Origin: Bacillota bacterium
GTDB lineage: Bacteria > Bacillota > Clostridia > Lachnospirales > Lachnospiraceae
Length of the DNA stretch: 14,917 nucleotides
NCBI GenBank assembly: GCA_023436765.1
Contig: JAEZHX010000269.1
Location: forward strand, 1-14,917
Direction of reading: 5' to 3'
The position numbers were made by a program, and so were the translations under genes. The notes below the pieces were generated by a model. That model saw only the letters and a program-made list of their open reading frames with translations. It was not told the origin of the DNA and did not search any database. Positions 1 to 6,071 of this stretch are shown piece after piece; position 1 is the first letter of the stretch, and the number at the start of each line of letters is the position of its first letter.

Positions 1-80
1 TATCTGGCTCTTGAACTAGAATTTCTACTATGGTAGTCTTAGGAAGCGGCAAGGAAGACATCAAACAGGAGGTACACATA

Positions 81-1214
81 ATGAAAAAGATAATAGTAAC
101 TATATGTTCACTAGCACTATCTGTTGCAGGTACTCTTGGCGTAAATCAGCTGGCATTAAATAATTATGATGCTATCAATACCAATTCAGATAATACAGCA
201 GTAGTACAATATGTCGACAATGCGGAGGAGCAATACGGCTTGACTGATGACAGCAAGACAGATGCTGCTTCAGCCGTCGTGAAGGAAGCTGCTGCAGAAG
301 CAGATGCGGTAGCCCCTGCAACGCAGTCGGAGGTAAAGTCAGAAGTATTACGATTAACTGATACAGCTGCAAAGAAAGTACCGGCTTCAAAAAATGCGAA
401 AGCTAAGAAAGATGCTAATAAAAAGGACACTACTAAGGTGAAGGATACCGCGAAGGTGAAGGATACCGCTAAGGCAGCACCTGTAAGCAGCAAAAAGAAC
501 GCTTATGTATATAAGAACATTGATTTATCCCAGTGTAATAATACAAAGGAGGTAGTGCAGGTTTTACAGCAGAATGGCTGTGAGAATATCAATCTTAACA
601 ATATCAATCAAATTTCTTCCTTGAAGGATATTCTTGCATTAATCAACGGTGCTGACAATCAGAATACAACGACACCTGCACCGACAATGGCCCCTACGCC
701 TACAACAAAACCCGTGCAGCCTACACCTACAACAAAGCCGACCCCCACAACAAAGCCCGAGCAGCTTATCCCTACAACAAAGCCCGAGCAGACTACTCCC
801 ACGCCTACACAAGCACCTTCTAACAATACGAATACCGATATCAGCAGCTATGCAAATCAGGTTCTTCAGTTAGTAAATCAGGAACGTGCGAAGGAGGGTT
901 TATCAGCTCTTACCACAAACTCCACACTGAAAGCCGCAGCAGATGTTCGTGCTCAGGAGACAGTACAGTCCTTCTCCCATACCAGGCCGAACGGAACTAC
1001 CTTCTCTACCGTACTAAAGGAACATGGAATTTCCTACAGAACAGCAGGTGAAAATATTGCCTACGGTCAGAGAACTCCTCAGGCAGTAGTAACTGCATGG
1101 ATGAATTCCCCCGGCCATAGAGCAAACATCATGAACGGTAATTTTGGTAAAGTCGGTATCGGTGTATACCAGAAGAATGGTGTGATTTATTGGTCCCAGT
1201 TATTCACTAACTAA
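81..1214 (+). CDS. Secreted CAP/SCP-domain (YkwD-like) protein
   Basis: The ATG at 81 is preceded by an AGGAGG-type site at 66-72, so I prefer it to the in-frame ATG at 30, which lacks a good site. The 377-residue product opens with a signal peptide (MKKIIVTICSLALSVAGTLG). Next come an Ala/Lys-rich stretch with KVKDTAK repeats (about 100-140), a short region ending near residue 210, and a Pro/Thr linker built from PTPTTKP-like units (about 195-250). The C-terminal CAP domain (about 255-377) shows FSHTRPNG, GENIAYG and SPGHRANIM, the conserved cavity His/Glu/His segments of the YkwD family. The protein is probably exported, with the CAP domain displayed on or beyond the cell wall by the flexible linker. 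CAP proteins of this type are common in spore-formers and their biochemical role is mostly unknown. The family call is firm; the function is open. Confidence 0.93.
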   Translation: MKKIIVTICSLALSVAGTLGVNQLALNNYDAINTNSDNTAVVQYVDNAEEQYGLTDDSKTDAASAVVKEAAAEADAVAPATQSEVKSEVLRLTDTAAKKVPASKNAKAKKDANKKDTTKVKDTAKVKDTAKAAPVSSKKNAYVYKNIDLSQCNNTKEVVQVLQQNGCENINLNNINQISSLKDILALINGADNQNTTTPAPTMAPTPTTKPVQPTPTTKPTPTTKPEQLIPTTKPEQTTPTPTQAPSNNTNTDISSYANQVLQLVNQERAKEGLSALTTNSTLKAAADVRAQETVQSFSHTRPNGTTFSTVLKEHGISYRTAGENIAYGQRTPQAVVTAWMNSPGHRANIMNGNFGKVGIGVYQKNGVIYWSQLFTN

Positions 1215-1277
1215 TAAGGTCTAAGAACTGAAGCTATAAACTTAGCGACATTATACTAATCCGTAAACAGTATCAAG

Positions 1278-1317
1278 AAGGAGTCTGGTTTCCCGGCAGG
1301 GAACCAGACTCCTTTCT
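1278..1317 (+). terminator. Intrinsic terminator of the CAP-protein gene
   Basis: A 16-bp stem pairs AAGGAGTCTGGTTTCC with GGGAACCAGACTCCTT (one G-U pair) around a 5-nt loop. TTTCT follows directly, 64 nt after the stop codon at 1214. On the minus strand the tail is weaker (CTTCTTGAT), so termination from the convergent DUF2935 side is possible but less convincing. Confidence 0.88.
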
Positions 1318-1441
1318 AATACCATAAGAAGTTCAGCGGAGCACATTCGCCACTCAGGATATTACTGCATTGCAGACAGATCCAGAGCGCTCACAGGCTT
1401 ACCGAACAAGGCCCAAAGTTTGTATTTCATAGGTTACGTCT

Positions 1442-2254
1442 TCATGCCTCCAGCCGAGGTCTGGTTGGATCACAATCCGGACGTTTTAGCAATCCGGCAG
1501 TTTGAGCCAGCTTCCACAGATAGTAGCATTCTTCTCTGGCCATATGATCTGCCATTAAGGGGAAGAGTGTTCCAAGAACTCTACCATCGATACGCTGATC
1601 CCTCAAAGCCTCCAGGAACTCTTTGAACTGCTGGAGCATCTGATCGGACTGTTCATTCAGCCGCTTTAAGGAAGGGAAGCTCGGTATCTGAGTCCGAAGA
1701 TAACCATTCATAATAATTGCTTTAAGATTAAGATCGGTAAAATTCATCTCAAAATAATGACTTTTATCAATCAAATCCCTCTCTATGGGATCCAGATTTG
1801 CTGCAATTGATGCAGCATGCCCGATTGCATCCGTCAGCCAGAGCAAATGATAGTGGATTGGGTGAAACAGTATGGACTTTCCGTTCATGACTAAATTAAG
1901 GACGGTCATAAACTCCTCTAATTCGTTTAGCATGTCATTGATGAAGGTAGAGGGTAAATGTATTTTAATTTCAGAGCTTAAGGTAAGTGATAAAAGCAGT
2001 AGTTTGAATTCACGGAACTGATGCGTGAGCTGATAGGCCTGCCGATTTAAGACATCGAGCTCTTGGGCGGTCAGCTGCCTTTTTGCTTGTTCGAGAAGCT
2101 GGTCATAGCTGATCATAAAATCCTGTGACCGTTGTAAACATTCCACCTCATTCGGTGCCAGAGAAAAGAAAATAAATCTTGCGTGATCTCCCATTATCTG
2201 AAGCCAGAAGCGATGTTCCATCAAAGCAGTGTCAACATCGATGTGTTCCTCCAC
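1442..2254 (-). CDS. DUF2935 family protein (ferritin-like helical, putative metal-binding)
   Basis: I choose a GTG start at 2254 because GGGAGG lies 7 nt upstream of it (2262-2267). That gives about 270 residues beginning MEEHIDVDTALMEHRFW. The open frame continues upstream to an ATG at 2398, but that would overlap the yitT-like gene and add 48 residues with no family resemblance. The sequence has the DUF2935 signatures EHRFWLQIMGDHARF near the N-terminus, HPIHYHLLWL in the middle and HMAREECYYL near the C-terminus. Known members are all-helical with paired His/Glu positions suited to metal binding, and their cellular role is not established. It lies 109 nt downstream of the yitT-like gene on the same strand and may be co-transcribed with it. 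The family call is good; a function cannot be given. Confidence 0.85.
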   Translation of the reverse strand: MEEHIDVDTALMEHRFWLQIMGDHARFIFFSLAPNEVECLQRSQDFMISYDQLLEQAKRQLTAQELDVLNRQAYQLTHQFREFKLLLLSLTLSSEIKIHLPSTFINDMLNELEEFMTVLNLVMNGKSILFHPIHYHLLWLTDAIGHAASIAANLDPIERDLIDKSHYFEMNFTDLNLKAIIMNGYLRTQIPSFPSLKRLNEQSDQMLQQFKEFLEALRDQRIDGRVLGTLFPLMADHMAREECYYLWKLAQTAGLLKRPDCDPTRPRLEA

Positions 2255-2363
2255 AAGAATACCTCCCATTATTTCTTTCAATGAATTATATGCACCTACG
2301 GGTGAAAATATGGTGTCATATAGACAAGAAAAGTCATGATAAGTATTCTTTACTGCAGTATAC

Positions 2364-3230
2364 TCAAAAGCCCCTGAAGCCCTTGCCGATGATTTCACTG
2401 GTATTTGTGATCAGAAGGAAGGCCTCCGGCTCGGTTTGCTTAATGAATTTTCGCAAGTTCACAGCCTGGGTCCGGTTCATGACCGCAAGAATGATCTTCT
2501 TATTGCTGTGCGTAAAGGCACCCTCAGCATCAATCACCGTAGCACTGCGGTGTATCTTCTGTAGAATGAATTCACAGATAGGCTCAGGGTTCTCGCAGAT
2601 GATGGTGAAGTATTTATTCAAATTCAGACTTTCAATAACGATATCGACCAGGGTGGTTTTCAGTAATAATCCGAGGATCGATAATAATCCGGTTTGAATA
2701 CCGAATACAAAGAAAGCAGCTACTGTCAGTAGAAAGTCCGTCATCAGCAGGGCTCTGCCGATATCAATACTGGAGTATTTCTTAAGCATCATAGCGATCA
2801 CATCGGTACCTCCGGTCGAGGAGCCGATGTTAAACAGAATAGCAGCACCGACCGCGGGTAATATAACGGCAAAAGCAAGCTCCAGAACAGGTTCTCCGGT
2901 CAGTGGCCCCTCCATCGGATAGATGGATTCCAGAAGCCTGAGGCTGACAGACATCAGGATGCTTCCGTATGCGGTACGGTTACCGAAGCTCCGGCCGAGA
3001 AAGAGATAGCCTATCATCAGCAGGATAATATTAATTATAAGAACCAGAGTTCCGGAGCTTATGGACTCTCCGAAAATTCTGCTCAGAAGGATGGCGATGC
3101 CGGTTACTCCTCCGATCGAGAAGTTATTTGGAAACTTGAAGAAATATACGCCGGTCACAACGAGTAATACCCCGGCTGTGATTAACAGATATTCCTTTAG
3201 TTTGTTCTGAAAAGTATTTTTAATGTCCAT
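2364..3230 (-). CDS. YitT family membrane protein (DUF161 plus DUF2179)
   Basis: The 288-residue product starts at an ATG preceded by GGAGGAGGG. The N-terminal two thirds is hydrophobic, with about five or six membrane segments: LLITAGVLLVVTGVYFF, the IGGVTGIAILLSRIFG region, LVLIINIILLMIGYLFL, LAFAVILPAVGAAILF and LLMTDFLLTVAAFFVFG. The NFSIGGVTGIA and SSTGGTDVIA stretches are typical of YitT/YqfU/YpjC proteins. The C-terminal 80 or so residues, including KKIILAVMNRTQAVNLRKFI, form the cytoplasmic DUF2179 domain. The transported substrate, if there is one, is unknown. The gene has its own promoter at 3279-3307 and is divergent from the leader RNA at 3395. Family membership is confident. Confidence 0.93.
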   Translation of the reverse strand: MDIKNTFQNKLKEYLLITAGVLLVVTGVYFFKFPNNFSIGGVTGIAILLSRIFGESISSGTLVLIINIILLMIGYLFLGRSFGNRTAYGSILMSVSLRLLESIYPMEGPLTGEPVLELAFAVILPAVGAAILFNIGSSTGGTDVIAMMLKKYSSIDIGRALLMTDFLLTVAAFFVFGIQTGLLSILGLLLKTTLVDIVIESLNLNKYFTIICENPEPICEFILQKIHRSATVIDAEGAFTHSNKKIILAVMNRTQAVNLRKFIKQTEPEAFLLITNTSEIIGKGFRGF

Positions 3231-3278
3231 GAAGACCCTCCTCCGGTAGTAGGCTGATGAGAATATCCCATCGACAAA

Positions 3279-3307
3279 AGTATGATATTTCTGAGGCTAA
3301 AAGTCAA
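3279..3307 (-). promoter_or_regulatory. Sigma-A-type promoter of the yitT-like gene
   Basis: Read on the minus strand, TTGACT (3307-3302), a 17-bp spacer and CATACT (3284-3279) lie about 50 bp upstream of the ATG at 3230. The -35 is near consensus and the -10 moderate. Confidence 0.6.
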
Positions 3308-3318
3308 GTGGCAAGCTG

Positions 3319-3340
3319 ATTTGGAAAGCCATTTGGAAAG
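3319..3340. repeat. Short direct repeat between divergent promoters
   Basis: ATTTGGAAAG occurs at 3319-3328 and again at 3331-3340, a 12-bp period. It lies between the minus-strand promoter (3279-3307) and the plus-strand promoter (3366-3394). It could be a regulator site or simply a feature of an AT-rich intergenic region. Confidence 0.35.
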
Positions 3341-3365
3341 AAAAAGAAAAAATTTAAATTCACTA

Positions 3366-3394
3366 TTGCAAATTGGAAAAATATACTTTATAAT
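3366..3394 (+). promoter_or_regulatory. Strong sigma-A-type promoter driving the leader RNA and rsgA operon
   Basis: TTGCAA (3366-3371), a 17-bp spacer and a perfect TATAAT (3389-3394). Transcription should begin near 3401. It is the only convincing promoter I can find between the yitT-like gene and the rsgA-like gene, more than 500 nt ahead of the latter. Confidence 0.8.
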
Positions 3395-3476
3395 GGCTAA
3401 GTAAAAATCAAATTCGTGGGTATATTGATATCTGTACGAAGCATCCATAGAAGGATGATGAAAGGAGTTGTGTTAT

Positions 3477-3509
3477 ATGTCGGGAGCTTTTAAGGTGATA
3501 TCCGCTTAA
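3477..3509 (+). CDS. Ten-residue leader peptide MSGAFKVISA
   Basis: AAAGGAG (3461-3467) lies 9 nt ahead of an ATG that opens a 10-codon frame ending in TAA. The ORF starts about 75 nt into the predicted transcript. Its second half is within one arm of a hairpin, so a ribosome paused on it would change downstream folding. The residues VIS at positions 7-9 match VIS at positions 8-10 of the macrolide-sensing ErmC leader (MGIFSIFVIS...). That likeness is short and only suggestive. No codon run for a single amino acid is visible, which argues against classical amino-acid attenuation. Confidence 0.6.
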   Translation: MSGAFKVISA

Positions 3510-3644
3510 AACTGCATATTGGGCTAACCGGGAAGACATAGGGTGAAGAACCTTTTCTTGGTGATGCCGTAACAGTATCCTTTCGTGAAACTATGGCTAA
3601 GATGAACACGCGGCTAAGCGTGTTTTCATAACGATAAGCTAAAT

Positions 3645-3670
3645 GCACACTGCAAGGTGTGCTTTTTTTT
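3645..3670 (+). terminator. Intrinsic terminator (attenuator) in the rsgA leader
   Basis: GCACAC (3645-3650) pairs with GTGTGC (3657-3662) around a 6-nt loop, and eight consecutive T follow (3663-3670). AAA before the stem can also pair with the first T residues. It sits 294 nt before the rsgA-like ATG, so transcripts from the strong promoter must read through it to reach the operon. Confidence 0.82.
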
Positions 3671-3672
3671 GC

Positions 3673-3717
3673 ACCGCTATAAGCATTTCCGTCAGGCTGC
3701 TTATTGCGGTATTTTTG
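3673..3717 (+). terminator. Second terminator-like hairpin, in tandem
   Basis: ACCGCTATAAGCA (3673-3685) pairs with TGCTTATTGCGGT (3698-3710) with one mismatch in 13, followed by ATTTTTG. It starts two bases after the T-run of the first terminator. Its tail is shorter (five T), but the stem is long. Together the two would stop nearly all transcription unless relieved. Confidence 0.65.
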
Positions 3718-3887
3718 TGCCCAAAATTACATGCTTCTTATGCGGATAGAATAAGGGGACCCGTAGGGAAAGCCATGAAGCAGGGAAATCATTATTATTT
3801 AGAGTGATAAGAAGGGTGGGCGATGATACATGAGTGAATTTGATGGATGGCAGGAACGGTTTGGTACTTGAAAGGAAGTGAGAAAGA

Positions 3888-4037
3888 ATGCGTAAATTGA
3901 AAATAAGTCAAACAAATAAAGAAGTGAAACGAAGAAGATACTATTACAAAATGGAGGAAAACAATGATAGATTTAATGGATTATGGATTGACAGAATGTT
4001 ATTACTTGAAGGATGGACAGCAGGTATTAAGAGATGA
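3888..4037 (+). CDS. Possible small basic ORF overlapping the rsgA start
   Basis: AAGGAAG (3872-3878) lies 9 nt before an ATG opening a 49-codon frame. It starts MRKLKISQTNKEVKRRRYYY and runs 74 nt into the rsgA-like gene in another frame. A smaller frame, MSEFDGWQERFGT (3830-3871), ends just upstream with a weaker site. The first half is lysine/arginine rich; the second half is simply the shifted rsgA sequence. It could be translated for coupling or be accidental. There is no recognisable family. Confidence 0.25.
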   Translation: MRKLKISQTNKEVKRRRYYYKMEENNDRFNGLWIDRMLLLEGWTAGIKR

Positions 4038-5082
4038 GCCCCTGGAAGCAGAAGGCGGAGAACTGGTGTATGCAAGGGTAACTGCAGTTCATCGTGAATT
4101 ATATAAGGTGGTTTCCAGGTATGGAGAAACGAATGCAAGACTGAAAGGCTCAACCTATAACAATGTGACATCGGCAGAGGATTTTCCGGCTGTTGGGGAT
4201 TTCGTCCTTCTGAAATACAATCCGCTGGGAGATTCCCAGGTGGTGAAGATCTGCGATAGGAAATCAAAATTCTCAAGACCGGATTATTCCGGCCATGCAC
4301 ACGGGTATGCTAAGAATATTTTAGAACAGGTAGTGGCAGCGAATTTCGATTATGTCTTCATTATTGCCTCCCTGAACTATGATTTTAACATCAACAGGAT
4401 CCTTAGATATGTCACAGTGGCATGGGAGAGTGGTGGAACACCGGTCATCCTGCTTACGAAGGCGGATCTGGTGGAGGATTACTCTGAACAACTGGAAGCA
4501 GTCATGGAACAGGCCATCGGAGTGGAGGTAATCGTAATCAGTTCAGTAACAGGCCTGGGTCTGGAACACCTGAATTATTACCTAAAGCCTGGAAAAACCT
4601 TGGTATTCTTAGGTTCCTCCGGTGTCGGCAAATCAACCCTGGTCAACGCTCTTGCCGGGGAAGAGCTCATGAAGGTGAATACGATCAGAGAGGATGACAG
4701 CAAGGGTAGGCATACAACAACACACCGCCAGCTGATCAGACTGGAGAGCGGAGTCATGATTATCGATACTCCCGGGATGAGGGAGCTTGGCATATGGGTT
4801 GTGGAAAATGGCCTGGGGGAGACCTTCTCCGATATCGAAGAGCTGTTTACGCAGTGCCGCTTCTCCGACTGCACCCATCGGAATGAGCCCGGCTGTGCAG
4901 TATTAGCCGTACTGGAAAATGGTTCTCTTCAGAGGTCCAGGTGGAAGAATTACCTTCATATTAAGGAGGAAGCAAAGTATACAGAGGATAAGTCTGCTTA
5001 TCTCCGTGAAAAGACCGAATTCATGAAACGGATCAATAAGGCGGCGCATCAGAGAGCGAAGCAAGGGGGGAAGAGAGGATGA
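3964..5082 (+). CDS. rsgA: RsgA-family circularly permuted ribosome-associated GTPase
   Basis: The ATG has GGAGG 6 nt upstream (3953-3957). The 372-residue protein has an N-terminal OB-like region (about 35-105) and a GTPase domain in permuted order. The G4 motif TKAD (165-168) comes first, then G1 GSSGVGKS (217-224), switch I RHTTTH (249-254) and G3 DTPG (268-271). The zinc-binding C-terminal domain has Cys298, Cys303, His305 and Cys311. G4 has Thr where NKxD is usual, as in many RsgA proteins. RsgA/YloQ GTPases bind the 30S subunit, help late maturation and respond to (p)ppGpp. The gene is not in the usual prkC-rpe setting, so it may be a second, specialised copy. It is the first gene of an operon with two GNATs behind a terminated leader. 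Confidence 0.93.
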   Translation: MIDLMDYGLTECYYLKDGQQVLRDEPLEAEGGELVYARVTAVHRELYKVVSRYGETNARLKGSTYNNVTSAEDFPAVGDFVLLKYNPLGDSQVVKICDRKSKFSRPDYSGHAHGYAKNILEQVVAANFDYVFIIASLNYDFNINRILRYVTVAWESGGTPVILLTKADLVEDYSEQLEAVMEQAIGVEVIVISSVTGLGLEHLNYYLKPGKTLVFLGSSGVGKSTLVNALAGEELMKVNTIREDDSKGRHTTTHRQLIRLESGVMIIDTPGMRELGIWVVENGLGETFSDIEELFTQCRFSDCTHRNEPGCAVLAVLENGSLQRSRWKNYLHIKEEAKYTEDKSAYLREKTEFMKRINKAAHQRAKQGGKRG

Positions 5083-6071
5083 GAATTACAGATTTTGAAC
5101 TTCAGCATACGGAAGAGGCTAGAGCGATTGCCACAGAGAATTATGAACAGGAAAGGCTTCATAACCCTGACCTGCCGATGATAGAGAAGCTGCCTGACCT
5201 GACCATGTTTGCCGGGTTCGGACTCGGGGTTGCTGCTATGGATGAGGAGGATAGGCTGGCAGGCTTTCTCTGCGCTTACCCCCCGAGAGAGGATGCGTTC
5301 GGAACCACAGGAGTAAGAGGGACCTTCGTGCCGATTCATGCTCATGGAGTTCGTTCTGACCTTTCAGAAATGGAGAGAAGAAGGATATACTCTAAAATGT
5401 ATCAGGCAGCAGCGGACAAATGGGTCAGAGCAGGTATCCTAAGCCATGGCATTGCTCTGTATGCCAATGATACGGCAGCGGAGATAAGCTTCTTTTATAA
5501 TGGCTTTGGAATCCGATGCATCGATGCGATCCGGTCTTTGGAGGAGATCCCTTTAAAACAGCTTACCTTTCCGGAGGGTAACAGGATCGAATATCTGGAG
5601 CTGTCCGGAGAGGACTGGGGTAAGCTGCTAAAACAGCATAATGCCTTACGTGCCCACCTCGGGCAGAGCCCAACCTTTATGAGATTTCCGGAGATTACGG
5701 AGGAAGGGATCTATCAGGATGCCCCGGAGGGGACCCGGTATTTTGCAGCGAAGCTTGGGGATCGAACGATTGCTTATATTAAGCTCGGTAACGAAGGGGA
5801 GACCTTTATCAGCAGCATTGACAGCATGATGAACATCTGCGGAGCTTATTGTGACCCGGAATTCAGAGGGACCGGAATCTATCACAACCTGCTGGCATTT
5901 CTGGTAACCACACTGAAAAGCGAGGGTTACCGGCTGCTGGGAGTGGACTGTGAGAGCATTAACCCGAATGCCTTAGGCTTCTGGTTGAAATACTTCAGCG
6001 ATTATACCCACAGCGTGGTAAGAAGGATTGATGATAAGGCAGTGATCAAGGAGGGGAACCATGCATTATAA
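5079..6071 (+). CDS. Double-GNAT-fold acetyltransferase-like protein
   Basis: Its ATG overlaps the rsgA stop codon in an ATGA junction, with AGAGAGG just upstream, so translation is probably coupled. The 330-residue product looks like two GNAT units. The N-terminal one (about 1-150) is divergent, containing AAADKWVRAGILSHGIALYANDTAA-type sequence. The C-terminal one (about 200-325) has YCDPEFRGTGIYHNLL, whose RGTGIY segment fits the acetyl-CoA pyrophosphate loop, and a late NPNALGFWLKYF segment typical of the GNAT C-terminus. The acceptor is unknown: a small molecule, a drug or a protein N-terminus are all possible. Co-transcription with an rsgA-like gene is the only pointer to a job. Confidence 0.85.
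   Translation: MRITDFELQHTEEARAIATENYEQERLHNPDLPMIEKLPDLTMFAGFGLGVAAMDEEDRLAGFLCAYPPREDAFGTTGVRGTFVPIHAHGVRSDLSEMERRRIYSKMYQAAADKWVRAGILSHGIALYANDTAAEISFFYNGFGIRCIDAIRSLEEIPLKQLTFPEGNRIEYLELSGEDWGKLLKQHNALRAHLGQSPTFMRFPEITEEGIYQDAPEGTRYFAAKLGDRTIAYIKLGNEGETFISSIDSMMNICGAYCDPEFRGTGIYHNLLAFLVTTLKSEGYRLLGVDCESINPNALGFWLKYFSDYTHSVVRRIDDKAVIKEGNHAL

Larger units (their letters stand above)
3395..3670 (+). promoter_or_regulatory. Structured attenuator leader RNA with leader peptide
   Basis: The transcript from the 3366-3394 promoter carries, in order, several elements. A small hairpin CATCC-ATAGA-AGGATG sits just before an RBS. A 10-codon ORF (3477-3509) overlaps a hairpin pairing TTTTAAG (3488-3494) with CTTAAAA (3505-3511). 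A 10-bp stem follows, ACCGGGAAGA (3527-3536) with TTTTCTTGGT (3553-3562), including three G-U pairs and an apical GGT/ACC. Then come GCCGTA (3566-3571) with TATGGC (3592-3597), AACACGC (3605-3611) with GCGTGTT (3618-3624), and finally the terminator at 3645-3670. A translated mini-ORF overlapping the first hairpin, a chain of stems and an early terminator is the layout of ribosome-mediated transcription attenuation. It matches no riboswitch class that I recognise. The antiterminator pairing was not resolved by eye. Confidence 0.6.

Noticed and set aside
649..873. Alternative-frame ORF in the Pro/Thr linker
   Set aside because: It arises from the repeated codons of the CAP protein linker and has no start signal.
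1318..1441. Possible gene or RNA between the CAP terminator and the DUF2935 stop
   Set aside because: No RBS-supported frame, no strong stem and no promoter pattern was found.
1420..1626. Plus-strand open frame of 68 codons
   Set aside because: It is antisense to the DUF2935 coding end, has no RBS and has no family-like sequence.
2255..2398. N-terminal extension of the DUF2935 frame to an ATG at 2398
   Set aside because: It overlaps the end of the yitT-like gene, has no family-like sequence and lacks a good RBS, while GTG at 2254 has a strong one.
3535..3555. AGGGTGAAGAACC looked like a T-box antiterminator core
   Set aside because: The conserved AGGGTGGNACCGCG is not matched, there is no specifier loop arrangement, and the downstream genes are not aminoacyl-tRNA or amino-acid genes.
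3395..3670. Known riboswitch (c-di-AMP, M-box, Mn, guanidine, SAM, c-di-GMP) in the rsgA leader
   Set aside because: None of the conserved core sequences that I know for these classes is present. The short ORF with an RBS points to ribosome-mediated control instead.
3730..3782. Possible second structured RNA (TGCTTC/GAAGCA enclosing CTTAT/ATAAG)
   Set aside because: The stems are only 5-6 bp, so chance pairing is likely.
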